A stretch of 64,000 nt of DNA, from positions 533,762 through 597,761 of the forward strand of contig NZ_QGLE01000002.1 in the NCBI RefSeq assembly GCF_003173035.1. The letters are read 5' to 3'. Position 1 is the first letter of the stretch. Every line of letters starts with the position of its first letter. The notes under the pieces were generated by a model. That model saw only the letters and a list, made by a program, of their open reading frames with translations. It did no database searches and was not told where the DNA came from. A program made the position numbers and the translations under genes. Source of the stretch: Zavarzinia aquatilis (GTDB lineage: Bacteria > Pseudomonadota > Alphaproteobacteria > Zavarziniales > Zavarziniaceae). This document shows, in pieces, positions 1-8,703 of this stretch.

Positions 1-259
1 CCCTTGCGGAAGGCGTCGATCGCTTCGGCACTCGGCCCATCCTCTGCGTTCAGGGCCGGTCCCTTTGATCCAGCCTGCATCATCGACATCATGAAATTCT
101 CCCAGCAAAACGCATTGCACTGGCGCACCACGGGCTCCGGAACAGCGGCGCGGCGTCCATGCCGATGTCGGCGGCGCCGTCCCGGGTCGCGGCGGCCGCC
201 TTGCGGATCGTGCCGAGTTCCGCGACAACGCCGGAGTAGTCGAGAGGCCATCTGCGCAT
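1..259 (-). pseudogene. Unidentified partial gene with an apparent frameshift, last gene of the transporter operon
   Basis: A reading frame starts at an ATG (259) 8 bases past the permease stop, with GTGAGG upstream as a plausible ribosome site. It begins MRRWPLDYSGVVAELGTI and closes at about 89. The adjacent frame, entered near position 150, continues convincingly (PEPVVRQCNAFCWENFMMS) to the window edge. One missing base near 150 would explain both halves. The alternative is two genes overlapping by ATGA at about 91. I do not recognise the protein. Its place suggests a role linked to the substrate of the transporter and Rieske oxygenase. The frameshift could be genuine or a sequencing error. 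Confidence 0.4.
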
Positions 260-266
260 AACGGCC

Positions 267-1202
267 TCACTTGCCAATATCGCGAAGGCCGAGATGGGCG
301 GGCTGTCCGGAGCGGCTGCGAAAAATCATCAAGGTGGCGAGCGACGCGATGTAGGGCAGCGCCAGCAAGAACTGATAGGGCACAGGCAGGTTCAGGACCT
401 GGGCGTGACTGGCAATCGCCTGCAGGGCGGCAAACGCGAAGACGGCGGTAATCGTGCCGAAGAGGCTCCAGTTTCCGGCAACTAGGGCCACCACCACGAG
501 CCATCCCCGGCCGGCGGTAATCTCGGGAATGAAGCGGTCGGAAAGGCCGAGCACAAGGAAAGCCCCGCCAAGGCCCGTCAGGCCGGAACCGGCGACGATG
601 ATGAGCCAGAGCCGGGGCGCGACGGCGATGCCACGCGTCTGGAGCACTTTCGGATTCTCTCCGAGAACACGCAGCTCGAGCCCCTGGCGCGTCCGGTGCA
701 GAAAAAACCACGCCAAGGGTATCAGGGCCAGCGCCAGATATGTGGGAAGCCGTTGCTGGAAGAAAATCCGGCCAATGACCGGGATGTCGGCGAGAAACGG
801 GACCGCCACCGGCGCAAAACCTGTAAAGTTACCTGCGCTGAACACCGCATGATTGCTTCGAAATAGGTAGAGCGTCAGGCCACTGGCGACGAGATTGATG
901 GCGAGGCCGGTCACGAATTGGTCGAGTTTGAGCGCGACGGTCAACATGGACGTCAGCGCGCCCACAAGAGCGCCCACGAGAACCGCCGCCACGGTGGCGA
1001 GCGGGAGCGACCCGGTCGCGACGACGACTGCATAGGCCGCGAAGGCGGCCGACAGCATCGTCCCCTCGACACCGAGATTCCAGATGCCGGCTCGCTGGAT
1101 CGCCAATTCCCCGATCGACGAAAGCAACAGCGGTGTCGCCGAACGCAACATCGTCACGAAAACCGATATCAGCAGCGCATTGTCCAGAAGGGCATCCATC
1201 AT
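267..1202 (-). CDS. ABC transporter permease, nucleoside/BMP type (second permease)
   Basis: Integral inner-membrane protein of 311 residues with about eight to nine hydrophobic segments, of the branched-chain-type permease superfamily. It resembles the NupQ/YufQ subunit of BMP-family nucleoside importers. The conserved stretch GELAIQRAGIWNLGVEGTML near residues 31-50 and the EITAGRGWLVVVALVAGNW loop near 230 are typical of this subunit. The start overlaps the stop of the first permease, so the two are probably translationally coupled. It would pair with the first permease to form the pore. Substrate is inferred (purine or nucleoside), not shown. Confidence 0.88.
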   Translation of the reverse strand: MMDALLDNALLISVFVTMLRSATPLLLSSIGELAIQRAGIWNLGVEGTMLSAAFAAYAVVVATGSLPLATVAAVLVGALVGALTSMLTVALKLDQFVTGLAINLVASGLTLYLFRSNHAVFSAGNFTGFAPVAVPFLADIPVIGRIFFQQRLPTYLALALIPLAWFFLHRTRQGLELRVLGENPKVLQTRGIAVAPRLWLIIVAGSGLTGLGGAFLVLGLSDRFIPEITAGRGWLVVVALVAGNWSLFGTITAVFAFAALQAIASHAQVLNLPVPYQFLLALPYIASLATLMIFRSRSGQPAHLGLRDIGK

Positions 1203-2254
1203 CAGGCCCTCTCGATCCGGTAGCGGCGAACGGCGCCCGCGATCAGGAACAGGATCAACACCACGCCCTGGATGGCGGTCACCAGCGCCGTCGGAACACC
1301 AGTGATAACATTCATGAATAGCGACCCATTATGAAGTGCGCCGAAGAACAGGCCCGCGACGAGAGTTCCGAGCGGTGAAAGACCGCCGATCAATGCAATG
1401 ATGATGCCGTCGAATCCCATGCCGCTCAGGTTGTCGCCCGTGAGACGGTGACTGACACCAAAGACTTCGCCGACCCCAGCCAGCGCGGCAATGACACCCG
1501 AGATGACCATCACCGTCAGGACCAATCGCCGCTTGTCGACGCCACGCTGCGACAGGGCCGTAGCGTTGAAACCCATGGCGCGTATCTCGTAGCCGAGGGG
1601 CATACGCTTGAGCAGCACCTGCAGCCATATGACGACAATGAGCGCCAACACCACGCCGATGTGCATCTTGCCGACATCGACAATGTTCGGCAGCCAATAG
1701 GCCCGCTCCAGCAGCCCCGTTTGCTGGTAGCTCGCCGTGCCGCCGCTCGCCATCCAGGGGCCCGAGATCAGCCAGGCCAGCGCAAAGAAGACGATATAGT
1801 TGAGCATCATGCTCGAGACGATTTCGCTGATACCGAAGCGCGTCCTGAACCAGGCGACCAGGGCGCCGAGAGCGGCTCCACCGGCGAGCGCCGCCAGAAC
1901 ACAAAGGACGATGACGACAACAGGCGCCATGCCGGTCGTCCACAAGCTCATCTGCCAGGCAGCCGCCGCTCCGGCGACGACCTGCGACTCTTGCCCGACC
2001 GTCCAGAGACCGGCCCGATAGGTCACGCAGGTCGCCAGTCCCGTCAATATCAGGGGCGTCGCCTTGACGACCGAGGATGCGATCGAGGCCGGGCTTCCTG
2101 CCGCGCCTTGCCCCAATGCGACGAGGGAGGCTCCAACCGGAGCCCCTGAAATGGAAATCAGCACGATGGTCATGAGCAGGCCGACCACCGCCGCAGCGCC
2201 ATAGACAGCGATCGACCAGGTCACGGACGGCCCGGATCGGGTGATTATGCGCAT
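1202..2254 (-). CDS. ABC transporter permease, nucleoside/BMP type (first permease)
   Basis: A 350-residue membrane protein with multiple hydrophobic helices, of the NupP/YufP type. Family features include the TYRAGLWTVGQESQVVAGA segment near residue 78 and the EVFGVSHRLTGDNLSGMGFD loop near 265. It begins within the 3' end of the ATPase gene (10-base overlap) and overlaps the second permease at its own end, so the four transport genes form one transcription unit on the minus strand. Length fits the family (about 350 residues). Confidence 0.88.
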   Translation of the reverse strand: MRIITRSGPSVTWSIAVYGAAAVVGLLMTIVLISISGAPVGASLVALGQGAAGSPASIASSVVKATPLILTGLATCVTYRAGLWTVGQESQVVAGAAAAWQMSLWTTGMAPVVVIVLCVLAALAGGAALGALVAWFRTRFGISEIVSSMMLNYIVFFALAWLISGPWMASGGTASYQQTGLLERAYWLPNIVDVGKMHIGVVLALIVVIWLQVLLKRMPLGYEIRAMGFNATALSQRGVDKRRLVLTVMVISGVIAALAGVGEVFGVSHRLTGDNLSGMGFDGIIIALIGGLSPLGTLVAGLFFGALHNGSLFMNVITGVPTALVTAIQGVVLILFLIAGAVRRYRIERA

Positions 2255-3777
2255 GTCGCGCCCCCTGCTGGAGCGCGGCCGACCATCATGCTCCCGACAA
2301 TATCCCGCGACGTGGTTTCCGGGCTGACGATCCCGACGATCCGTCCGGCGAACATGACACCGATACGATCACAAAGATCGAACAGGTCGTCGATATCCTC
2401 GGAAACAAGAATGACGGCGACGCCTTCGTCGCGTTTCCGACGCAGCTCCTCATGCACTGTCGCGACAACGCCGATGTCGAGGCCACGCGTCGGTTGATTG
2501 GCGAGAAGCAGCACGCTTGCCTGATCGAGTTCACGCGCCAGCACGACCTTCTGGGCATTTCCGCCCGACAGGCGGCTGACAGGGGTGTTGATGGCCGGCG
2601 CGGCGATGCTGTATCGCCGCATCGCCTCTTCGGCCTTGGCGACCACTCTGTCGCCCGCGATGAAGAGCCCCCGGCACAGATCCTTGCTGCGGTGCCGCCC
2701 CAGTATGATGTTCTCGGCGATCGAAAAGGGACCGACGAGGCCTTCGGCATAGCGGTCCTCGGGAATGATACCGACGCCGGCCCGCATGAAATCAGCCGCG
2801 CTCAATCCCTCGAGTTGCCGATCTCCGATCAGAAGCGATCCGCTTTCGGGCTCGCGGATGCCCGCGAGCATTTCCAGCAGGGGCTTCTGGCCGTTGCCCG
2901 CCACCCCGGCAATGCCGAAAATTTCTCCCGAGCGGACCATCAGGGAAACGTCATCGACGATGGTTTCCCCCCAGGAGCCTTTCGCCATCAAGCCGGTCGC
3001 CTGAACAGCCACGCGCCCCGGGGAATTTGACGACCGGGCTGGAGATGACGCGAGATCGCCGCCGATCATCAACCTTGTCAGGCTTTCCACCGTGGCATCC
3101 CGGCCATCCAGCGTCCCCACCTTCCGGCCTCGCCGGAGGACGGTGATGGTATCGGCTTGCAGAACTTCCCGCAGCTTGTGCGTGACGATGACGACCGCGA
3201 GTCCCCGGTCGCGCATCTTGCCGATCATCCCGAACAGCTTGCCGGATTCCTGCGGTGTCAGAACCGCGGTCGGCTCATCCAGAATGAGCACCCGGGCGTC
3301 GAGATAAAGCGCCTTGAGGATCTCCACCCATTGCTGCTCACCGACCGACAATTGCCACAACGGCGCATCCAGTTCGATCGCAATGCCGAGATCGCCACAT
3401 AGTCTGGAGAGACGCTCACGCGCCTCGGTCAGCCCGAGACGCCATCCCGACCGGCTGGTGCCGGCAACAATGTTCTCGATCACGGTCAGGGCGCGCGCCA
3501 AGACGAAATGCTGGTGAACCATGCCGATGCCTTCGGCAATAGCATCAGCCGGCGAACGGAAATCGGTCCGTCGCCCGTCGACCTCGATATGCCCCGCGTC
3601 CGGCTGCAATTCGCCGTGCAGCATGGCGGAGAGGGTGGACTTACCCGCTCCGTTTTCGCCGAAAAGGCAATGCAGCTCGCCGGCGGCCACATCGAGGGAA
3701 ACGTCGTCATTTGCGACGACGCTCCCAAATCGCTTCGTCAGTCCCACGGCACGCAGGACGGGGCGATGCAGGGTCAT
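2245..3777 (-). CDS. ABC transporter ATPase with two nucleotide-binding domains, nucleoside/sugar type
   Basis: A 510-residue double ATPase like NupO/YufO. Domain 1 (about 10-235) has Walker A GENGAGKST, signature LSVGEQQWVEIL and Walker B RVLILDEPTAVL. Domain 2 (about 255-500) has a degenerate Walker A (GVAGNGQKPLLE), signature LSGGNAQKVVLARE and a weakened Walker B (VLLLANQPTRGLD, with Asn where Asp-Glu is expected). Such asymmetry is normal in this family, where one site is catalytically weak. The stop overlaps the permease start and the start overlaps the stop of the binding-protein gene. It energises import by the two downstream permeases. Confidence 0.9.
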   Translation of the reverse strand: MTLHRPVLRAVGLTKRFGSVVANDDVSLDVAAGELHCLFGENGAGKSTLSAMLHGELQPDAGHIEVDGRRTDFRSPADAIAEGIGMVHQHFVLARALTVIENIVAGTSRSGWRLGLTEARERLSRLCGDLGIAIELDAPLWQLSVGEQQWVEILKALYLDARVLILDEPTAVLTPQESGKLFGMIGKMRDRGLAVVIVTHKLREVLQADTITVLRRGRKVGTLDGRDATVESLTRLMIGGDLASSPARSSNSPGRVAVQATGLMAKGSWGETIVDDVSLMVRSGEIFGIAGVAGNGQKPLLEMLAGIREPESGSLLIGDRQLEGLSAADFMRAGVGIIPEDRYAEGLVGPFSIAENIILGRHRSKDLCRGLFIAGDRVVAKAEEAMRRYSIAAPAINTPVSRLSGGNAQKVVLARELDQASVLLLANQPTRGLDIGVVATVHEELRRKRDEGVAVILVSEDIDDLFDLCDRIGVMFAGRIVGIVSPETTSRDIVGSMMVGRAPAGGATCA

Positions 3778-4799
3778 TTGGAGACCGGCAGCGAAACGTC
3801 CAGCGGGATCTGCAGCTTGCCGGCGTCATACGCCGCCTTTGCCGCCTCGAAGGCGGCGATCGCCTTGGCCGGCACCAGGCTTTCGCGGCCATGGAAAGAC
3901 GCGACGGCGGCCCCCCCTTCGGCCATCGTGGACCACAGCATCTGTGTATTGCCGGCGTAGGGCGTGCCGTTGGCCTCGTGGTCATACCAGACGTCGACCA
4001 GTCGCTCGATATCGGGATCCCAAAGGGCCAGCGGCGCGGACAGAATGCGCGGCGAACGCTGCCAGTCGTCACGGAAGTTGCCGATGCAAACCACCGTCTC
4101 CTTGTGCTCGTCGCAAGGCGAGAAGTTGTCAACGAGCGAGAACATGACATCGACGCCGGCGGCGATCTGGCTGTTCATGTATTCGGCGGCCTTGGCCGGA
4201 TCGTACCAGCTCTGAATAAACGCCACCTTGGTCACGATGCCGGGATTTACCGACCTGGCGCCGGCGAAGAACGCGTTGATCTCGTCGTTCACATCGTCCG
4301 CCGGCAGCGTGCCGACACTGCCGACGACACCGCTCGTGGTCGCGTGGCCGGCGAGGACCCCGAGCAGATAAGCCGGCTCATGCACGCGCTTGTAGTTCCA
4401 GTAGACATTACCGCCCAGCGGCGCATTGCCCGAGCCGGTCATCACGAACATGAGATCCGGAAACTCGTCCTTCAGCTGCGCGATCTGATCGCTATAGGTG
4501 GAGTGGCCCCAGATGATGTCGAACTGGCCCGACTGCGCGTAAAGGCGCATGGCGCTCTCGACGTCATTGCCCCACAGGGGATCGGAGACTTTCGTCGTGA
4601 TCGTCAAGTCGTGCGGCTTGGCCTTCTTCACCCGCTCCAGCGCCTCGAGAAAAGTTCCGTCCCAGGCGGATTCCGGGCCATTGCCGATGATCACGGCAAT
4701 GCGCAGCTGCTTGGGCGGGTCCGCCTGCGCAAGCGTCACCGGGGCTGTCGAGAACAGAAATGCGGCGATGAAGGCTTTCCATTTCAGGCGAATTTGCAT
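3774..4799 (-). CDS. BMP-family periplasmic substrate-binding protein
   Basis: A 341-residue protein with a Sec-type signal peptide (basic start, hydrophobic core AFIAAFLFSTAPVTL, likely cleavage after AQA). No lipobox Cys is visible, so it is probably a soluble periplasmic protein rather than a lipoprotein. The mature part matches the basic membrane protein/PnrA-like fold, with the early strand LRIAVIIGNGPESAWDGTF and the later MFVMTGSGNAPLGGNVYW. BMP proteins bind nucleosides or purines in characterised cases. It is followed by the ATPase with a 4-base overlap and preceded by the Rieske oxygenase gene with a 74-base gap. Confidence 0.88.
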   Translation of the reverse strand: MQIRLKWKAFIAAFLFSTAPVTLAQADPPKQLRIAVIIGNGPESAWDGTFLEALERVKKAKPHDLTITTKVSDPLWGNDVESAMRLYAQSGQFDIIWGHSTYSDQIAQLKDEFPDLMFVMTGSGNAPLGGNVYWNYKRVHEPAYLLGVLAGHATTSGVVGSVGTLPADDVNDEINAFFAGARSVNPGIVTKVAFIQSWYDPAKAAEYMNSQIAAGVDVMFSLVDNFSPCDEHKETVVCIGNFRDDWQRSPRILSAPLALWDPDIERLVDVWYDHEANGTPYAGNTQMLWSTMAEGGAAVASFHGRESLVPAKAIAAFEAAKAAYDAGKLQIPLDVSLPVSK

Positions 4800-4873
4800 G
4801 ATGTCCCCTTAAGATCAGGAAGAAGGCGGCGTTACGGCGGGTGTCTCGGGAAGGATCGGTCCGTGGACGAGCT

Positions 4874-5926
4874 TTAAGCCGCCATGGGAGCCCCCAGGCC
4901 GAAGCGCTCGATCAGGCCGCGGCGATACTCCAGCGATACCCGGTCCGCCGGGATGTGTATTTCAGCACTCAGGTCGAGCGGCAGATCTTCGGGCCGCTGC
5001 TCTTCGACCATGGGCCGGTCCTCTTCGTTGACGAGGGCCTGGTCTTTCACCCAGAAGTCGCGATCCGGCATACCGGCGGTATCGCTCAGAACCTGAAAGA
5101 TGCGGGAGACGTGGGCCGACTCGGGACATACGACATCACCAATGAAATAGCGGGCCGCGGACCCCTCGGGTTCCATGATCAGCAGCGTCGCGAAGGGATA
5201 CGTCAGCTCGTAGGTGTATCGGACCTCGCGTTCGGCGCCCTCGAATCCGTCCTGATACCGGTTGGCGCCCTCGACATAGTCAACGACGAAGCGAAGTCCG
5301 AAATCGGTGCGTTCGACCTCGTGCCGCGGAATGGCCACCGCCTTGTCACCGCCGAAGGTGCCGGCATGGACCCAGGGGAAATGGGCGAGATCGTTGAAAT
5401 TCTCGACATGGCGGGAAGCCGCCGCCTTCCAGACGTCGTTGGGCAGAAAAATCGGGCGCGCGGCGCCTCCGACGGCGGCGTCCCAATTCGGCATCGGATG
5501 ACGAGGTTCATCGGCCAGGCAAACCCAGACCATGCCGTATTTCTCGACCGCCTGGCAGCTTTGCAGACGCAGCTTGTCGGGCACCCGGTAAGGTTTCGGC
5601 ATGGACGGAATTTCGGTGCAGCGGCCGTCAGCGGCGAAATGCAGGCCATGCATCGGACAGACAAGGTGGCACCCTTCGACCCAACCGGCAGAAAGGCGCG
5701 TACCGCGATGAGGGCACAGGTCGCGAGCAACGCCGATGCCCTCCTCTGTCCGGTAGACGACCAGATCGACATCGAGCAATCGAGCGCGTGCCGGTTTGCT
5801 TGTAACTTCGCTCGAAAAAATGACCGGGTGCCAAAACGACGACAGGATATGCCAATCGCCTTCTGCGAAAGTGCACTGGCGCGGCAGCGGAGAGGCGCAT
5901 TTTTGGGCGTCTCGAGGGCCGAACAT
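4874..5926 (-). CDS. Rieske non-heme iron oxygenase, resembling methylxanthine N-demethylases
   Basis: 350 residues, the usual length of NdmA/NdmB-type N-demethylases. The Rieske [2Fe-2S] motif is C-P-H (CPHRGTRLSAG, about residue 71) plus C-P-M-H (CPMHGLHF, about 90). The catalytic domain shows VENFNDLAHFPWVHAGTF (about 170), giving the 2-His ligands and bridging Asp of this family. The C-terminal segment with NEEDRPMVEEQ and PADRVSLEYRR is close in pattern to the ending I recall for NdmA. It needs an external reductase, and none is encoded nearby. Placed first in a purine-type transporter operon, it may demethylate an imported N-methylated purine. The family is secure, the substrate is inference. 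Confidence 0.82.
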   Translation of the reverse strand: MFGPRDAQKCASPLPRQCTFAEGDWHILSSFWHPVIFSSEVTSKPARARLLDVDLVVYRTEEGIGVARDLCPHRGTRLSAGWVEGCHLVCPMHGLHFAADGRCTEIPSMPKPYRVPDKLRLQSCQAVEKYGMVWVCLADEPRHPMPNWDAAVGGAARPIFLPNDVWKAAASRHVENFNDLAHFPWVHAGTFGGDKAVAIPRHEVERTDFGLRFVVDYVEGANRYQDGFEGAEREVRYTYELTYPFATLLIMEPEGSAARYFIGDVVCPESAHVSRIFQVLSDTAGMPDRDFWVKDQALVNEEDRPMVEEQRPEDLPLDLSAEIHIPADRVSLEYRRGLIERFGLGAPMAA

Positions 5927-6119
5927 GTCGATTTTTCCTTCGCTATCCGTCTGGTGACATGACTAGGGTCGAGCAGCGCAGCCGAATTCACAATGACCCG
6001 CTCAATTGAGAATTTGTCTAAAACTACGATTCAAATGCCGACCCACTTCGTGCAAATTTAGCCGGTTCGGGCACGAGTCCCGGTTGACGGAAAACCAAGA
6101 CAAAAGGAGATCGAGGTCC

Positions 6120-6317
6120 ATGGAGGAGCGGATCATGGCCGTCCTGAATGAGCAGCAGGCGGGCATTTCGCCTACCGATTGCACCATTGGCGCTGAGACG
6201 CCGCCCCGTTCGTCCGTCGCCACAGGTACGACTCCGCCCACCTTGGCCAGACGCATCCACCTCGGGCAGATGACGAGCGAGGCAGCGCAGATGGATCGAG
6301 TGAATGTCCATCATTGA
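6120..6317 (+). CDS. Possible 65-residue leader ORF upstream of the AraC gene
   Basis: An ATG at 6120 follows AAAGGAG at suitable spacing and opens a 65-codon frame (MEERIMAVLNEQQAGI...). It ends 14 bases inside the start of the AraC gene, so it could couple or tune its translation. The sequence resembles no family I know, and the frame may be fortuitous. The region also holds the divergent promoters for the Rieske operon and the regulator. Confidence 0.25.
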   Translation: MEERIMAVLNEQQAGISPTDCTIGAETPPRSSVATGTTPPTLARRIHLGQMTSEAAQMDRVNVHH

Positions 6318-7143
6318 GCTGATCGAAACAGGCCGCGGCCTGACTTTCGGAACGCGGAGCTACCTCAACGGCGGTGTTTACGGTGCCCTGCCGCCCGGTT
6401 TCATGACCCTTCTCGTCGTGCATCGCGGGGCGGCCAGCGTTACCTACGACGGCCGGCAACTCGTCCTTGTCGGCGGCGAATGTGGCATCATCGTCAACGA
6501 ACAGCTCGCTCACTTCACCTACCAAAAACATCTGCGCACCGAAGTCAGCTGGTGTGAGGCGCGGCTTGGCGCGAGGAAGCAGGATGAGGCAGTTTCCGGC
6601 AGAGGGGTGGCGCCGAAGCTCCCGATCTCCGACAGGATCAAGTCCATTCTGGACATGGGACTTGAGACCGGTCTCGAATCCTCGACAACGCGCAACGAGC
6701 TGCGTGACTCTCTCGGCCGCGCCATCTTCGCCGCCTATCAGTTCGAAAGTTCGCAAAGCGAGTCGGCGCAAAACACGTCACGCGGATTGCTGCGGGTGCG
6801 GACCTTCATCGACGAGCACTTCTCGGAGGACATAACCCTGCTGAAGCTCGCGGACGTCGCGGCCATGACCCCCAATCATCTCGTCTCGGCCTTTGGCCGC
6901 AAATTCGGCACGACGCCGATACGCTATCTCTGGAAACAGCGGGCGGCCCACGCCGTGCGATTGCTTGTACACACCGCGATGACGGGCTCCGAAATCGCCT
7001 ATGCTTGCGGCTACAAGAGCCCCTATCACTTCTCGCGCAGCATCCGCCTCTCCTACGGCAGTACCCCGACCGAAATTCGCAAGCAGAAAGGCTTCATCGC
7101 CCCCAGCGATATTCGCGAGAACGTTCAAAACGTGCTGTTCTGA
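6304..7143 (+). CDS. AraC-family transcriptional regulator
   Basis: 279 residues: an N-terminal cupin-like sensing part (about 1-120, with PGFMTLLVVHRGAASVTYDG) and a C-terminal AraC double helix-turn-helix (about 165-270). The second helix motif includes GYKSPYHFSRSIRLSYGSTP, the usual AraC signature. It is divergent from the Rieske/ABC operon and probably activates it in response to the imported compound. The start at 6304 is chosen because it gives the expected N-terminus. Upstream codons belong to a different frame. Confidence 0.88.
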   Translation: MSIIELIETGRGLTFGTRSYLNGGVYGALPPGFMTLLVVHRGAASVTYDGRQLVLVGGECGIIVNEQLAHFTYQKHLRTEVSWCEARLGARKQDEAVSGRGVAPKLPISDRIKSILDMGLETGLESSTTRNELRDSLGRAIFAAYQFESSQSESAQNTSRGLLRVRTFIDEHFSEDITLLKLADVAAMTPNHLVSAFGRKFGTTPIRYLWKQRAAHAVRLLVHTAMTGSEIAYACGYKSPYHFSRSIRLSYGSTPTEIRKQKGFIAPSDIRENVQNVLF

Positions 7144-7256
7144 CCACCTCCACCGATTTTCGTCCGGGTCGCCCAACCCGCCCCGCGGCCTCCCGCCGTG
7201 CCGGAAATGTGGCCGTGTCGATCGGTCGACCTTGGCCACGGCCTTTCCGCATGGCC

Positions 7257-7345
7257 TGCCCCCTGAGAGGACTTCGCGGGTGGAGCAGAATCCGACCGTG
7301 CGGGAAGGATTTTGAGATGAAGCGGAAGCCGCTCGGCGGCAAGGC
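7257..7345. mobile_element. Remnant of an IS3-family left end
   Basis: A 19-base run (7311-7329) is identical to 63695-63713, which spans the start codon of the IS3-family orfA at the end of this window. The flanking bases (GGAGCAGAATCCGACCG against GGAGTAGAGTCCGACCG) also align, and an end-like CCTGCCCCCTGAGAGGACTT precedes them. After the first few orfA codons similarity stops, so only about 90 bases of the element survive. It sits between the AraC gene and the secretion cluster. Confidence 0.6.
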
Positions 7346-7422
7346 CGATCATCTCGCGCAGGAAATCAGTATCGCGGCTGTTCTCCCCCAGGCCCGATTA
7401 ATCTCGGTCGGAGGTGGGGGGG

Positions 7423-8703
7423 TCAATCCTCGGTGAAGGTTCGGGCGATCTGATCCTGCAGGGGTCTGACGAGGAAGCTGAGCACGGTGCGGGGCCCGGT
7501 CTCGACGAAGACTTCGGCCGGCATACCCGGCCGCAGTTCGGTGGCGACGGTGTTGGGCAGATCGGCCCGCTCGACACCGATCCGCGTCAGATAATGAGTG
7601 AGGCCGGTCTGCGGATCAGTGACCGCATCGGGCGAGACGGTGAAGACACGGCCGGAGATTTCCGGCGTGCGGCGCTGGTCGAAGGCGGTCAGGCGGATGC
7701 GTGCGACCATGCCCGGCTTGACCTGGTCGATGCCAGTCGGATCGACCCGGGCTTCGACGATCAGGCGGTCGTGCTCCGGTACCACCTGCATCAGGGTCTC
7801 GCCAGCGCCGACCACGCCGCCGGGGGTATGCACGGTCGATTCATGCACGATGCCGCTGGCCGGCGCCAGGATGTCGATACGGTGCAATTGGTCCTCAGCC
7901 GCAACCCGGCGCTCCGCCAGTTCGGCCAGCCGGGTTTCGACGTCGCTCAATTCCGCCAGCACGTCGCGTGTGCGCAGGGTATCGACCTGAAGGATCTGGA
8001 GTTCGATTTCGGCGATGCGCTGGTGGGTCTGAGCCACGGTCGAGCGTAACTGACCGCGTTCACCTTCGATGCGGGCCTCCTCGCGTTCCAGCGCCTTCAG
8101 CCGCGACAGGGGCACCAGGGCCTTGTCGCGCAATTCGCGGACGCCCTGCAATTCATCAGCGATCAGGGCCAGTTCCCGGCCCTTGGCGGCAATCTGGAGT
8201 TCCTGCCCCTCGACATTGCGTCCCGCCTGGGCGATCTGTTCGCGCAATTGCGCGATCTCGCCGTCGCGGGTCTTGCGGAGCGCCTGAAGGATGCGGGCTT
8301 CCGCCGTCCAGGCCTCCAGGGCCGGACCTGGGGCCGCCGGCCGGTCGGCTGGAACCGGCAGTTGGTCGCGTTCCGCGATCAAGCGGATCCGGCGAAAGGC
8401 AAGGGCTGTCGCCTGGCTTTCGATGATGCCGAGGCTGGCACGGGGCTGGGTCGCATCCATGCGCGCCAGCAGGTCGCCGGCCTCGACCCGGTCGCCGTCG
8501 CGGGCGTGGATTTCACCGATGATGCCGCCTTCGAGATGCTGGACCCGCTTCACCTCGGATTCGACCACGATGCGCCCGGGCGCGACCACGGCGCCGGCGA
8601 TTTCGGCGAGGGCGCTCCAGGCCAGGAAGCCGCCAAAGATGCCGACGACGAGCGTGACGCCGACGAGCGCGTGAAGGCGCAGGCCAATGTCGTCGCCGGT
8701 CAT
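7423..8703 (-). CDS. HlyD-family membrane fusion protein of a type I secretion system
   Basis: 426 residues: a short cytoplasmic start, one transmembrane helix (VGVTLVVGIFGGFLAWSAL, about 13-31), a biotinyl-lipoyl-like hairpin (VKRVQHLEGGIIGEIHARDG), a long coiled-coil-rich helical region rich in Arg, Glu and Leu (about 95-265), and a C-terminal beta-barrel ending. This is the PrtE/HlyD architecture that bridges the inner-membrane ABC exporter to a TolC-like channel. No TolC gene is present here. The ATG overlaps the stop of the exporter gene (ATGA), so the two are co-translated. The likely cargo is the RTX protein encoded immediately upstream. Confidence 0.9.
   Translation of the reverse strand: MTGDDIGLRLHALVGVTLVVGIFGGFLAWSALAEIAGAVVAPGRIVVESEVKRVQHLEGGIIGEIHARDGDRVEAGDLLARMDATQPRASLGIIESQATALAFRRIRLIAERDQLPVPADRPAAPGPALEAWTAEARILQALRKTRDGEIAQLREQIAQAGRNVEGQELQIAAKGRELALIADELQGVRELRDKALVPLSRLKALEREEARIEGERGQLRSTVAQTHQRIAEIELQILQVDTLRTRDVLAELSDVETRLAELAERRVAAEDQLHRIDILAPASGIVHESTVHTPGGVVGAGETLMQVVPEHDRLIVEARVDPTGIDQVKPGMVARIRLTAFDQRRTPEISGRVFTVSPDAVTDPQTGLTHYLTRIGVERADLPNTVATELRPGMPAEVFVETGPRTVLSFLVRPLQDQIARTFTED

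Noticed and set aside
3711..4877. A 388-codon plus-strand frame over the BMP-protein gene
   Set aside because: Shadow of the binding-protein gene; no signal or domain pattern.
5927..6119. Possible riboswitch upstream of the Rieske operon
   Set aside because: No conserved purine-riboswitch core or convincing paired stems could be found; it is ordinary divergent promoter DNA.
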